From contig JAULJL010000035.1 in NCBI GenBank assembly GCA_030761205.1, forward strand, positions 10,000,001 through 10,064,000: 64,000 nucleotides of DNA, read 5' to 3'. Shown in pieces: positions 1 to 12,300 of the stretch. Made by a program: the position numbers and the translations under genes. This stretch comes from Fremontodendron californicum. Lineage: Eukaryota; Streptophyta; Magnoliopsida; Malvales; Malvaceae. Numbering within the stretch: position 1 is the stretch's first letter; each line of letters starts with the position of its first letter. Below the pieces are notes generated by a model. The model searched no databases. It worked only from the letters and a program-made list of their open reading frames with translations, and was not told where the DNA came from.

Positions 1-3000
1 GCTCCAGGTTATCACATTCTTGTACTTCTAGATGGCTTAGTTGTGGCAAATTCCGAGCTAGTATAAGCGAGAAGATATTTCTCAATCCTTTGCAATGGGC
101 CACTTTCAAATAAGTGAGATTTTGAAGGGTTAAAATTTGAGTAGGATCCTTCCATATGACAATCAACTCAGAAAAATGCTCTAATGTCAGTTTTTCCAGA
201 TTTGAGAAGAAGTATCCACCTCGAACCTGAAATATTTCTTTAGAATTCCCAACTTCTATATATTCATCAACACTTGGTGGCCTTTCCATTTCAGGGTCCG
301 TCGCATTTGATTGATGGTGATTTCCCACCCTGGATAGGTATAATTCCTGTAAACACTCACATCAATTATCATTAGACTACACATTAATTGATTAAGGAAA
401 TAATAATCTTTGTTCATTTTAGAAAGAATAGAATCAATTTTGAAAAAAGAAATGCTAGGTACTTTATTTTTTTTCAAGTATTTTTATTCTCACACCAAAC
501 CAGAAAGCCAATGCATCAATATAAAAGCAGGAAATAGCACTTTAACAAGTGCTTCCTTCCATATTGCTAGTTTGAATTAAAAGATTTTATAATAAATAAT
601 AGTAATATTTTCTTTTTTCTTTTTTTTTTTTTATGCAACTATTATATGATGAATACTCGAAATGAAAAAGAAAAAAAAAAAATACCTTTATTTGAACTTT
701 CTTTGTTTGTTGCAAAGGGATGATAAAAGGTGCCAACTTGGGACAATCCTTCACCATTAACTCATCCAAAGATGGCAATGAGATAAAATCCAATCCTGGA
801 CAAAATTTGCTTAAGTTCTTCAAGCTTTTAAGTGCTAACTTCTGTAACTGAGGGAGCACTTTTTTTTTTCCTTCCAGTTCACCAGTAAAGTGAAAGACTT
901 GTTTTAACTGAGGTAACTTACTTATTTGAAGCAGTCTCAGCTGTGGAATTGCACTGATAGGAAAGATAGTTTCCAGTACTGAACAGTCAGTTACCTCAAG
1001 AGTTCTTAAGCTTGAAAAGCAAGGAAGAATGTTGTCATCTTTCAGAGCAGTGAAAATTTGCTTCAATGCATGGCAGCCTTGTATCCGGAGGGTTTCTAGT
1101 CGCGATAGGCATTCAGGATCAAATGATGAGAACAGAGACGTCAGTTTCGAACAATCTTTTACTTTTACAACCTTTAGGCATGGGCAGCTGATGATCCGAG
1201 GGGTGAGCACATTCCATATATACCTTAATTTATGTAATTTGAACAGCTCTAAGTGTGTTAAGTTCAAGAGCAATATGGATGAGTTGCGCTCACTGTTGGC
1301 ATGAAGGATTTCTTCCATTTTAGGCACATCAACCTGATATACTGCTTCCAGCTCAGCACAGTCTTTGACTCTAATCTCTCGAACTTGTGTATCTGGAACA
1401 ACAAATTTCAAACTGTCGCATTTTGTTATAGTCAACATATCCAAATTTTCTAAAAAACCCCTCGGATGTTGAGCGTTGCACAACTCTTTCAAGCAATTCA
1501 TTTCTTCGATTACTAATCCTTTCAAACCAGGTAATGGATTGATTGGCTCATGCTGCAGTGTGGCATCCAATATGCATTCCATGTCATTGCAACGTCTAAC
1601 TGCAAGGAACTTCAAATTATTTAAACCCATTGGGTCCAGACTTGGCAAAAGATTTTGGTAACCCACAATAGAACTCAAATGAAGATCTTCCACATTAGGA
1701 AACAACCCCTTAAATGCATTTAGCGAGAACGATGAAATTCTTAAGGACCTTGAGGTTTGGTAGTCAGAGTCAAACCATTCATCTTCATTTATGGCTAGTT
1801 GATATCTTCCTAATGTACGGAGGACAAAGTCTTTTGGAGAATCTCTATGATGAACCTCCAATGATAGTATACTCAAACAGGACAATGTATTCAGCTCAAG
1901 TAGACTAGCATTGCTTCCCTCTTCAGTTGTCTCTTCAAGCTCCCATTCTTTAAAGCTACCACTAACGTATAGCTCTTCGAAATTGGATAACCTTCCTATC
2001 AAATTAGGCTGAATCTTTCGCAACTTTTCACAGTTAGACAAATTCAACAACTTTAGACGACTCAGTCCTCCTATTTCATTTGGTAACTCTTCGATAGTAG
2101 AACCTCGGAAGCTTAGCATCTCAAGGTTCTTCAATTTCCCCAGTTCTGCGATGTGACAAAGTTCGCAATGTTTCAAGTGTAGAGTTTGAAGGTTTGTCAG
2201 GTTCTGAAGTGCATGTAGTGACAAAATGCCATCATTGAATATAAGTACTTTCAGGGCTTTCAATCCTTGAAAAAATTTACTTGAAACTCTCATGCAACCA
2301 TCTCCAGTAAGTAACAGAATTTTGAGTTTTTCACTAACAAATCCGTCGCATAGTCTTTTTATCTTGTTGCTCACCATGGAGATTGCCGTGCAAGTCTCAA
2401 AGCTTTCATTCCTTGGCCACTCTTGTAAATTAACACCAGATTTTATAAAAAAGTTTTCTTCTTTGGATGCTATGGACAGAGCAACATCACGGATAATCTT
2501 TTCCATCATTTTAAATTGCATTTTCCCACTGCCCAACAACAAATTAAGATCTTTCAAAATATTAATTGTTGCATGCGTGTCAGACCTGGCCTCATCGATT
2601 GTCTTGACGCTGTGATGTAACTCCAGCCCAATTGCACAGCTCATCAAGTCCTCCACATCAATCTTACTACCTTCTGGAAACAAATAACACAAGAAGAAGC
2701 ACAACTTATTCTCCCTTTGCTTCAAACAGAAATAGTCATAACTCGACTTAAGACTATTGTAAACAATATCATCTTCTTCAGACCTTTCCGGCTTTTCAGA
2801 AACAACTTTCCAATCCTCTAACGTTTTGCCTCTGACATTTTTAGATGCTGCCTCCCAATAGTCTAAAGGTTTGCCTCTTAGTTCCTTTGCCGATGCTGTA
2901 ATTGCTATAGGCCAGCCGTTAAATTTTTTTACAATTTCAAGTGCCACCTTCTGCAAATCAGGCATACTAGTAGTAGTTAAACCTGCGACTGTTTTGAACA

Positions 3001-3805
3001 AAACCCATGATTCAGCATCCGTTAAACCATCAAGTAGCACCTTCTTTTCATAGTTACCAGGATTGCACAATTGTTCACGGCATGTAGCGAGAAGAATTTT
3101 GCACTTCATGAGATTTTGAACATAAGGAATTCCAATCTCATTCAAATTGAGTTCTCCCCAAACATCATCAAGGATTACGAGAATATTCTTATTATTCAAT
3201 CTCATCCTCAATTCTTCCCTTTTTCCTTCTATAGTTGGCACCTCAAATTCCAATCCCAATGACTTGGCAATCTGAACTTGAATGTCTCTGATGTCTTCCT
3301 TTTGGGACACAACGGCCTGCACAACATTATCAAAATGGGGTGAGTTTTTGGCAATGGTTTCCACTTGTTCCACCAAAGCTGTCTTACCCACCCCTTCTAT
3401 TCCACACAGAACAATCTTGTTAAACTCGTCTCCCTCCAATGCCTCCATAATCTGATTGAGAGCGGATCGTGGAGATTCAAAAAGCATATAATGATCCTCC
3501 GATTTAAAGAATTGTCTGCCAGAAAGAGTAGCAGAATGGAGCACAAGTTGATATTCGGAAGCCGCTTCAGTAACATCGTCCCTGTTCTTTGTTACTCTCT
3601 TACTTAAGCGATACCGCGAACTCCAGTTGGGACTCTTCTTGAAAAAACACCTTTTATTTTCTTTGATTTCATTCTCCAGAATCTGAACATCGTCCAAGGC
3701 ATCGTTTGCCTTTGTTAACCAAGTCTCTATTTCTTCCGCGACTTCTTCATTTTTCCCCATGGCCACCTCCACAAAGTATTGGAGTTGATCTCGTGCCAAT
3801 GCCAG
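1..3805 (-). pseudogene. CNL resistance gene copy A, 3' portion (disrupted)
   Basis: This is the left copy of a CC-NBS-LRR immune-receptor gene on the minus strand, nearly identical to 57650-61450. Exon 1 (3805 to 686) encodes the end of the coiled-coil region, the NB-ARC domain and most of the LRRs. A GT donor is at 685-684, an AG acceptor just before 346, and exon 2 runs from 346 past the left edge. The NBS motifs are those described for copy B. The 5' end is cut off by the retrotransposon at 3806; the remaining exon 1 lies at 23728-24047. A minus-strand reading frame continues nine bases into the LTR, so an N-terminally truncated product starting there is formally possible, but a functional receptor is unlikely. 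Coding differences from copy B seen by eye are few: Ser for Trp, Met for Ile and Leu for Ile. Confidence 0.9.
3801..3805. repeat. Target-site duplication GCCAG of the 19.9-kb element
   Basis: GCCAG occurs immediately before the LTR start (TGTAGACACC at 3806) and again at 23728-23732 immediately after the LTR end (GTTGCGACA at 23727). The uninterrupted paralogue at 61440-61460 has a single GCCAG at the equivalent position. This proves the insertion boundaries and shows that copy B represents the empty site. Confidence 0.97.
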
Positions 3806-3940
3806 TGTAGACACCTAATTTTGTCCGGACCACTAAACAGGTATGTTTTCTTCCTATATTGATGTTTCCAAGTATAAAAAGACTGTTTTCATCCTGCAAG
3901 TGGTACTCCGAGACTTAGTTTAAGAGGGCGAGCATAAAAA

Positions 3941-4021
3941 GTCAAACTTGAAAAAAGTCAACCTCAAAAAAGTCAACTCCAAAAAAGTCAACCCCAGAAA
4001 GTCAACTACTGAAAAAGTCAA
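3941..4021 (-). promoter_or_regulatory. Array of six W-box cores in LTR U3
   Basis: GTCAA, whose reverse complement is TTGAC (the WRKY-factor W-box core), starts at 3941, 3957, 3972, 3987, 4001 and 4017, so the spacing is 14-16 bp. All six are preceded by A on the plus strand, giving TTGACT on the minus strand. The array lies about 1.4-1.5 kb upstream of the LTR TATA box and is repeated in the 3' LTR. The motifs are visible; WRKY binding and stress induction are inferred. Confidence 0.6.
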
Positions 4022-4493
4022 CCCACTTTCAAAATCAAGATTTTAAGTTCAATTGAAAAATGGAGAAAGAATTTTGATAATCCGAGGTCTACATTGAAAG
4101 ATATGGAGTTTGGAAGTTGGGATTTGGAGATTCAGTAGAAAAGAAACCCTAATCCGAGAAATTTGGGGAAAAGTGCTTAAACGATCAAACTGGTCGAAAT
4201 TGAAGGTTCCAAATGAAAGATAAGCACTGACTACGGGTAATGGAGAAGTCACTTGCAAGAAAAACCAAAAGAAAAGTCAATCCGGGAGAAAACCGAGAAT
4301 TAGGGTTTTTATTGGATTTCGGTGAAATCGGGAAGAATCACAGAAATGGCCCGACTTGGTAAGACCAAAGCCCCCAATGGATGAGGAATGAGTAAAAAGG
4401 ATGGCCCAAGGCTCAGATTGAAGAAAATCTGAAAATCGGACTTGTTTTGAGCAAAACCGGGTTTCAGAGATTAAAGGGCAAAATTGGAAAATC

Positions 4494-5110
4494 CCGGAAA
4501 AATAGCAAATGGACTCCGAAAATTATGGAAAATTTGTCAATCTCATTCTTAAATCATTTGAAGGAGATTGGCGAAAGAAAATCTTGATTCCGAGTTCGTT
4601 TGCAAAATGGCCAAATCCCGGGCTTCTTATGCAGTAATTCAAAAAAGGAAAATCCCGGAAAAATAGAAAATGGACTCCAAAAATTCTGAAATTTGGCAAA
4701 TCTCATTTTTAAATTATTTGGAAGAGATTGGCGAAAGAAAATCTTGATTCCGAGTTCATTTGCAAAATGGCCAAATCTCGAGCCTCCTATGCAGTAATTC
4801 AAGCCGATAAATCCCGAAAAAATACCAAATGAGCTCCAAAAATTATGAAAACTTCCAGATCACACTTTTTAATTATTTTGAAGAGATTGGTGAAGAAAAA
4901 TCTTGATTTGGAGCTCGTTTAAAAAATGGTAAAATGTAGGGGCATAAAAGGGCATTTTTGGAAAGAAAAAATCCAAATAAATAGCAAACGGACTCGGATA
5001 ATTTTGAAAACTTCCATAACTCAATATTTTATTATTTTGGAAGTATTAAAAAAAGAAAAATTGAATTTGGAGTCCGTTTGATATTTACTTGCATTCGGGG
5101 GGCAAAATGG
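4494..5110 (+). repeat. Four degenerate ~158-bp tandem repeats in U3
   Basis: Units start near 4494, 4651, 4811 and 4970. Each has an AATCCCGGAAAAATAG-like start, a run similar to CAAATGGACTCC, and GAAAATCTTGATTCCGAG-like sequence ending in a CGTTTGCAAAATGG-like segment. The fourth unit is the most diverged. The same array is in the 3' LTR (about 19624-20240). It may act as repeated promoter-proximal elements, but nothing in the sequence proves this. Confidence 0.75.
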
Positions 5111-5460
5111 TCATTTCACCCAAGCAACCGAAAAGGGCTTTTTTTTGGCCCTTCAAAAAAATCAGAGTTGGGCTGGAAAAGAGATGTGCTGGCATACCCA
5201 AGCCCAAAGAAAGGAGGAAGCTTCTAATTTTTTTTTAATCAAGTGGTTAAAAATCAAGAGTTAGTTAACCATTCTCTTTGATCAAGCCATGGTGATTAAA
5301 CCACATAGGTTAAGAAAGATGTCAACATTATTTTTGCATAGCTGTAATTTGAGAGGGCTGAGATGCTAATCTAAAGGTGGTAATTTCATGATTTTTCATC
5401 TTGAATTATTGGCCATTTGATGGAAATTAGGTTACACAAAAATGACAACATCTTGGAGGC

Positions 5461-5467
5461 TATATAA
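5461..5467 (+). promoter_or_regulatory. Candidate TATA box of the 5' LTR
   Basis: TATATAA lies within the LTR, followed by ATGCATTAAGG and a purine-rich tract. It is the best core-promoter candidate in the LTR and would put transcription start near 5490, making U3 about 1.7 kb. Its copy in the 3' LTR is near 20590. Confidence 0.5.
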
Positions 5468-6756
5468 CCATGCATTAAGGCTAGCCCTAAAGAGGGGAGG
5501 CAGATTTTGGTTTCTTCTTTTCCATTTTGGCTGATTTCTCTTAGTTTTTCTTAGTTTTTATTTTCTTGGTTGAGAGCAAAAAAAGAAAAGTTTAGAAAAA
5601 AAGGAAAGTTTGAAGAGAAAAGCTTGAAATATTAGCTTCTTGAGGTTGCTCTTGAGCACCAACTCTTGCACTTTCATTTTCTATTCTTGTTTTTAGCTAT
5701 TTTAATCTCTACTTGGTGAGTTTTCATTTTAAAATAATGTTTCTTGTTCTTCCTTCATTTCCTTTCTTAAGTATATTTTTTTTACATTTTGTTTTTACAA
5801 TAAACTCACCATGGCCAAATGGCCTACATTATTTATTTTAAGTTGTTGTTTCAATTCATTTTACCATATTGTTTATGCTATTTTCTTTGTTTTTGATGTT
5901 TTAAGTGTTATGTTATTTCATGTTCTTAAGTTATATTTAATTTGGTTGCTTTGTTTGTTGCCATTTATGTCTTAGATATCATGTTTTTGCATTTTTAATT
6001 TTCTGTTTTCATGTTGTTTAAATTTGAGCATGTTTTAGAGTTAGCATATTAAGTGTTTGTGAAAATGCTTGTGTGATTCTTTGCATGATTCTTGTTTTAT
6101 ATCTTAGTGAGCATGTTTTAGATTTGGTATATTAGGTGTTTGTGAAAATGCTTGTGTGATTTTTGTGTTATGACTTAGTTTTTCATGCTAGCATACCAAG
6201 TGTTTGTGAAAATGCCATGCTTGTTGGAGCTTGAGGCCATTTGGCTATTCCATGTGTTTTGCATTGTGTGTTGTATTTTTGTCATGCTAGTTGTTAGGTT
6301 TTTGCATTTGCATGATATTTGGTTGGATTTTTGAATTAAGCATGCCTTGTGTTTGTGAAAATGCCATGCATGTCTTAGGTCTAGGTTACATTAAATGCCA
6401 TGCAAGTTCATGTTAGGTCTAGGCCATATTATTTATGTCATGCATTTTCCTTACATTTAGGTTTAGATCCATGCATTTCATGCATTATGTTTGCTGCATT
6501 GTTTCATGCATTTCATGTTCATGCCACTTGAATAATGACTTGAGCCAATTAATGGTTCAAGGTCATGCTCTCTTGAGCACACTTGTGGAAAATTAAGTTT
6601 GTCAAATTGATTATTCTACCTTTGTGATTTTTTTTATTTAGCCAATTTTTATCTAACTTTCAAAGAGTCCTAGCTACTGCTTTCAAGTCATTTTATGAGT
6701 TTCAAATATTTTTACTTTGGTTTTTAAATGATTTTATCAAAAGCAAAAATGTGCTG

Positions 6757-7390
6757 GCAAAGCAGTTTTTTCTCCTCCAAAAACTCGTACATCTCTGATT
6801 TTTCTAGGAATTCATCTTTGATCAGAAAATTAAGCCTATTTTTTATCATGTAGTTTTACATGTCCTGAGTCTCCAGTATTTTTTTCAGAATTTTTGGAAT
6901 TTCTAAAAATAGGGTAAAAAATCGTGGATTAAAACTGGACAGTGGAGTCAGAATTGAATTTAAAGAAAAACAAAGCAGTTTTTTCTCCTCCAAAAACTCG
7001 TACATCTCTGATTTTTCTGGGAATTCATTTTTGATCAGAAAATTAAGCCGATTTTTTATCGTGTAGTTTTACATGTCCTGAGTCTCCAGTAATATTTTCA
7101 GAATTTTTGGAATTTTTAAAAATAGGGTAAAAAATCGTGGATTAAAACTGGACAGTGAAGTCAGAATTGAATTTAAAGAAAAACAAAGCAGTTTTTTCTC
7201 CTCCAAAAACTCGTACACCTCTGATTTTTCTGGGAATTCATCTTTGATTCAAAAATTAAGCCGATTTTTTCTCGTACAGTTTTACATGTCCTGAGTCTCC
7301 AGTATTTTTTTCAGAATATTTGGAATTTTTAAAAATAGGGTAAAAAATCGTGGATTAAAACTGGACAGTGGAGTCATAATTGAATTTAAA
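6757..7390 (+). repeat. Three ~215-bp tandem repeats in the LTR
   Basis: The sequence CAAAGCAGTTTTTTCTCC starts near 6757, 6972 and 7187. Each unit continues through AAAACTCGTACA, CATGTCCTGAGTCTCCAG and ATCGTGGATTAAAACTGGA. Units are more than 90% alike by eye. The same triplication is in the 3' LTR (about 21887-22520), so it predates this insertion. Confidence 0.85.
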
Positions 7391-8599
7391 AACAGAAAAA
7401 CCATTTTTCTGTTTTGGTTAATTTACTTAGAGTGAGCTGATTAGGAGGGTTAGCTACTGACTTAGGGTAGTTTTTAAACCTTTTTAAACTCTAAAAATGG
7501 TTTTCAAGTCCCGGGTTAAGGGTAGTCAAGTCCGGATTTTTAAACTTAGGAAATTAGAGCCATTTAAAAAAAAGGATTTAGCCCAGTTTTTATTTTTAAT
7601 TCAAGCTTTTCAAAATTGTTTTCAAACAATCACAAAGTATTTTGGTTTTAGAAAACTTAATTTGACATATTTTCCTAAGGTAGCCGGATATCTTTTTAGA
7701 TATACGGATTTCCTTAATTAAAGGAAAAAATACATTTCATGCATTGCATTTTTATATTCATGCATTTTATATAATATGTGATTCTTGCCATAATAATTTC
7801 TATGTGTCATGACATTTAGGTTGCATTATATTATTTCGATTTTGCTATGTCATTTTATTTATGTCATACCTATACATATTCATTTCTTTTAAATGTTTTC
7901 AAAAAAGATAATGGTTTTCAATAAAAATAAAGATATTCCCGAGTTAAAATAATTCATGAGTTCTCTACCGGGTTTGCTGGAGGGAATTTCATCAATTATC
8001 ATTAATAAAGGAATATCTTTCTTTCAAAAAAAAAAAGAGAGAATGATTCGGAAAGTTTTCCAAAACTAATAAAAATTTCTATATTTTGCCACGTTTGTTG
8101 GGGAATATAGGAAAATTTTGAATTTATAAATTCCGGATCATTTTCAATAAAAAATGGAATTATTTTTCTTTAAATTGGGAATTAATTTGAAATACTAAAT
8201 TTAAAACCAACTTTTACCGAGACTTGAGATAACACACGATTAATAAGGTACCGATTTATACGGGCGTTGTGGGGGTGCTAATCCTTCCCCGCACGTAACC
8301 GACTCCCGAACCCGCTTCTTTGATTTCTCTGGTTTAAAACGCAGACTTGAAATTGGTTTTTAAAATGTTTTAATTAATTTTTAAAATATTTTATAAAACC
8401 GGTTTTAATAGGTGGCCGATCACACCTAGCTAAAAAAGATTGGTGGCGACTCCATGTCTTTTTTAAGGTCATTTTCAAAACCTTCATTTCTAGAGGAATT
8501 AAGTCGACTTTTCCTCGGTTTTTTTTAAATGTCACGCTTAACGAATAATAAAAGTCTTGCGATGAGACTCGTCGTTATTTTTTTTAGGTTGCGACAGCT

Positions 8600-8616
8600 T
8601 GGCGACTCCACTGGGG
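8600..8616 (+). other. Primer-binding site, tRNA-Arg type
   Basis: TGGCGACTCCACTGGGG begins three bases after the 5' LTR end. It is complementary, with at most one mismatch, to the 3' end of plant tRNA-Arg (ending ...CCCCAGCGGAGTCGCCA). tRNA-Arg priming is a known feature of Ogre/Tat elements. Confidence 0.85.
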
Positions 8617-10030
8617 AATATTAGAGAGTCAGGCCTAGAATTAGTCGTGTGTTATCAAAGTCTCGGTTTTGTTGGTTTTATTGGTATTTAATTTTAATTC
8701 CCATATTTTTTTTAATAAGGAGAATTTTGAAAATAATAAAATATTTTTAAATATGTTCATACTCATGTGCATGCATTTTATTATTGTTCTTTAGCTATTT
8801 AAGGTTGTATATTATAACTGCTTGTCGGTTAATGCGTTACACTATTCTTGAATGTTTTAATTGTTAGGACATTTAGAATAAGGTTTGTAGAATAGGTGGT
8901 GACAGGTTTGTTTTGTTTCTCCACACACACTACACGTGCATTTGCATAACATGAATCCTCTACCCGGGTTCCGTCCTTTTAAGTGGAAGTAAAGTAACTA
9001 AGCCTTCGTGATTGATCCTCCGTATGGGCTAGTGAAACACTTTCGGAGTATAAAGTACCTAATGCCTTCGTGATAATCCTCCGTACGGGCATAGGAAAAT
9101 ATACTCTAACGAATTGAACCCGCTTTTATCGGGGTGCCTTACTAGCCTTCACCGGCGACAGTGAGGAACAATTCGGGGCCTTAGAGCTGATTCACCCTCA
9201 TATAGTGAACCTAGGCGAAGCCATCCCGAATTTCCGTTAGATATACCGAAAATAGGAACACGTGGAGGGACATTTCTAAACTTTTTGTTACCTGTTTTAC
9301 ACTCCGAATAAGTGTGGTAGATCGGGCAACGATGTACGTACATCGCCCGTAATAAATGTGATACTCCGCCTCGAAGGCATCGTGATGCCTAAATAAGCAG
9401 ATATTGCTGGGGCAGATGTTCATTAGCTGTTTTTTTTTTTAAAAAAAAAAAATCCTTTTTCAAGCATTTTTGCATGTGGCACATTTCATGCATGTGTAAA
9501 TAAAGCATGTACATTTTTGGTTGTATTATTGATCTCATTCTTTGCAATAAACAGTTGGTAATTGAATTTGATGATTTCATAAAACCGGTAGTGTCACATG
9601 AACATTTGCATATTGTACCATAGTAAGATCCACCCTGAAATTCTTTTGAAAATGATGTGATTGGTTTATCAAAAAAAAAAAAAAATTGGAGGCAAATCCT
9701 GCATAATGAGATTTTTGAATAGTCCCACTAATTTCGTGTAATCATTGATTTCTTTGTATATACCTTTGTGTTAATTCATTTATTTTTGCATGTATCATTT
9801 TGACATCATATTATAGTCATAGCATGCATGGTCATTCATTGTAAGATACGTTTATGACATGCACAGTCATTATCTGTATATACCTGGCATTAGATTGCAT
9901 CCATAGCATACATAGTCATCATAATTTCTCTGTATATGTTCATGCATTAATCATTAGTTTATTCATGCACATAGGAATAGAGCATGTACATTCATAATTG
10001 TATTCCTAATCTCATGACATTTTCATTTGC
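8617..10030 (+). other. 5' untranslated leader of the 19.9-kb element
   Basis: No substantial coding frame here. It has a pair of related blocks around 8990-9110 (CTTCGTGAT...ATCCTCCGTA...GGGC twice), a poly-T/poly-A stretch near 9430-9450, and two or three units of the ATTCATGCATAGTCAT-type minisatellite from about 9765 to 9990, directly before the first gag-like ORF. Confidence 0.6.
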
Positions 10031-11035
10031 ATGAAAGGGATTCGAGATATGAGGAATGAATCGGAGGAACGATTGGGTGCTTTGGAACGCAATCAAGAGG
10101 AATATGGACATGAAATCCGAAAGGTGAAGGAACAACTTGCCAAATTTCTGAAAATGGTTGAGGATATGGGTAACAGTAAAGGTGAACTTTCTCAGGGCTT
10201 CGCATCATCTTCGGATCAACCAAAACCATTAGGCCCAGAACACATAATCCTTGCTGGATCCTGCGCTTGTCAATACCACAAAGGTTGCAATCCTGATGAA
10301 ATTATGGACAAAATCGTGAAAATGATTAAACCTGAGAGCCTGATACCAAAGATAGAAACCTTGGATCCTGTACCATACCTGCAAACTGTTCGAGGTCCAA
10401 GCCAGTATCCCCACCCTACCATGGTCCAATCGTCCATTGGGATGACCACTACGGGATTCCTGAATCCCACTCCATCACCAACAACTACCAGTTCATACTA
10501 TTTCCCTCATCAACCACCTTATCCAGCATCTGGGATAGGAACCTCGAGCTATGTACAACCTCCAAAGGCCCCGTATCCGAATCCATACCCTCACCATGCT
10601 GTTCCGCCACATCTCCATGTAAACACTCTGGTTCGGACCTTAGTGCCACCACCAAGTGCCCCAACTCCTAGGCCATGTGTAACTAAGAAACGACCCCAGG
10701 ATAAGACCCAAATGCCTTTTGATCCCATTCCAATCAGCTACCAAGAGCTCCTCCCTATACTGATCCAAAATCACATGGTTGCCTGTGTCCCATTGAAACC
10801 CCTGTTACCACCATATCCAAGGTGGTATAATCCAAATGCAAAATGTGATTATCATTGTGGAATTGTTGGCCATAACATTGAAGACTGTATGGCATTCAAA
10901 AAGAAAGTGCAAACTCTTATAAATGCCAAGTGGTTGGATCCCACGACACTGATTGATAGAGGACTAGGAAAGCGTCATTATGATTGGGAGATTTACAGCA
11001 TTGAGGTGGAAATACTTCGGTCTTATATGATGTAA
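10031..11035 (+). CDS. Truncated gag-like ORF (no capsid domain)
   Basis: This 334-residue open frame has a charged, coiled-coil-like N-terminus (about residues 1-50). It continues with a Pro/Tyr/Ser-rich middle (about 140-225) and a C-terminal segment with MPFDPIPISYQELLP, then a zinc-knuckle-like CX2HX5HX4C (CDYHCGIVGHNIEDC, about residues 273-287). These ends match the ends of Tat-type Gag polyproteins and of the second ORF at 12380-13825. The central capsid (Retrotrans_gag) domain is missing, so it is probably a deleted gag copy. It could still bind nucleic acid; function is unknown. The ATG at 10031 is the first in frame and follows a minisatellite block. The frame is open throughout, which is notable in a pol-less element. 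Confidence 0.75.
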   Translation: MKGIRDMRNESEERLGALERNQEEYGHEIRKVKEQLAKFLKMVEDMGNSKGELSQGFASSSDQPKPLGPEHIILAGSCACQYHKGCNPDEIMDKIVKMIKPESLIPKIETLDPVPYLQTVRGPSQYPHPTMVQSSIGMTTTGFLNPTPSPTTTSSYYFPHQPPYPASGIGTSSYVQPPKAPYPNPYPHHAVPPHLHVNTLVRTLVPPPSAPTPRPCVTKKRPQDKTQMPFDPIPISYQELLPILIQNHMVACVPLKPLLPPYPRWYNPNAKCDYHCGIVGHNIEDCMAFKKKVQTLINAKWLDPTTLIDRGLGKRHYDWEIYSIEVEILRSYMM

Positions 11036-11239
11036 TAGGATTTCACTTTTTCAGTAGCCGGCTCTTATAGCCTTAGGATGTTAGGAAAAATAAAGTGCTT
11101 GTAAGGACAGTTTTAACCACTGTTCAAATTTTGTAAAACATGGTTTATACCATTGTGAATGTTGACGTGGGAATGAATTGATTATGTTTCAAATTTATGA
11201 GATGTTGATGATTAAGTTCCTCCGGTTCTTATTTCCTCC

Positions 11240-12300
11240 GTGATATCTCCCCCTTTGCATTTTGCATCCCATCAATTATTTGTCAGGTTGCATTCATGCA
11301 TTCATAGTCAGCATGATTTTTCTGTATATATCCATATATCAATTTATTCTTTCTTTGCATGCATCATGTTAGCATCAAGTTGCATTCATGCATTCATAGT
11401 CAGCATGATTTTTCTGTATATATCCATATATCAATTTATTCTTTCTCTATATGCATCATGGTAGCATCAAGTTGCATTCATGCATTCATAGTCAGAAATG
11501 ATTTTCCTATATATATCCATGCATTAATTTGCTTATTTTTTACATGCATCATGTTGACATCAGGTCGCATTCATGGAATACACAGTCATCATGAGTTCTC
11601 CATATATGCTCACGCATTAATTTGTCATATTGGCGTCAAGTTGCATTCGTGACATACACGGTCAGCATGATTTTCTTTGTATATACTCTGTGTCAATCAT
11701 TTATTCTTCACATGCATCATAATTGACATTGTGTGGTATTCATAGTGTATATGATCATTCATTGGGAAATACATTTGGAACATACATGGTCATTCATTGT
11801 ATATATCCATGCATTAATCTGCTTATTCTTTACATGCATCATGTTGACTTTGGGTTGCATTCATAACAAACATAGTCAGCATAATTTCTTTGTATATGTT
11901 CATGCATTAATTTGCTTATTACATACATCATGTTAGCATTAGGTCGCATTCATGACACACATGGTTAGCATGATTTTCTTTGTATATACTCTATATCAAT
12001 CATTCATTGTTTGCATGTATCATAATTGACACCGTGTTGCATTCATAGGATATATGATCATTCATTGGGAAACATGCTAAAATGCACATGATCAGTCATT
12101 GCATATATCCATGTGTTGATTTGTTTATTCTTTGTTTGCAACATGTTGGCATTGTGATTGCATTTATTACATATATGGTCAGCATGTTTCCATTATACAT
12201 GTCCATACATCATATTGTTTAGGCTTCACATGCATCAAATTGCATTCATGGCTCATTCATCATGACATACATTTTGGGAAAAATAGAATAGAAGTTGGCT
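11240..12300 (+). repeat. AT-rich minisatellite, about ten 70-120 bp units
   Basis: Repeated units contain TTGCATTCATGCATTCATAG, GTCAGCATGATTTT, TGTATATATCCATATATC and TGCATGCATCATGTTAGCAT. Clear starts are near 11288, 11380 and 11471 (about 92 bp apart), followed by more diverged units to about 12270. The same family occurs upstream of the first gag-like ORF (9765-9990). Short frames crossing the array are repeat artefacts. Confidence 0.8.

Larger units (their letters stand above)
3806..8596 (+). repeat. 5' LTR of the 19.9-kb element
   Basis: Begins TGTAGACACC and ends GGTTGCGACA. It contains, in order: a W-box array (3941-4021), about four degenerate ~158-bp repeats (4494-5110), a TATA box (5461), T-rich sequence with several copies of GTGTTTGTGAAAATGC (6050-6365), three ~215-bp repeats (6757-7390), and a 3' segment with GTAACCGACTCCCGAACCC (8297-8315), a motif shared by many Tat-type LTRs. 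It has no coding capacity. Confidence 0.95.

Noticed and set aside
1029..3607. Several plus-strand frames of 60-107 codons across CNL copy A (and again in copy B)
   Set aside because: They are antisense shadows of the CNL coding exon, conserved only because the two copies are nearly identical.
11240..11936. Repetitive Cys/His/Ile-rich frames upstream of the gag ORF
   Set aside because: They are translations of the minisatellite array, not independent genes.
11240..12300. CRISPR-like or direct-repeat array
   Set aside because: Units are contiguous and diverged, with no constant-repeat/unique-spacer pattern, and lie inside a plant retrotransposon.
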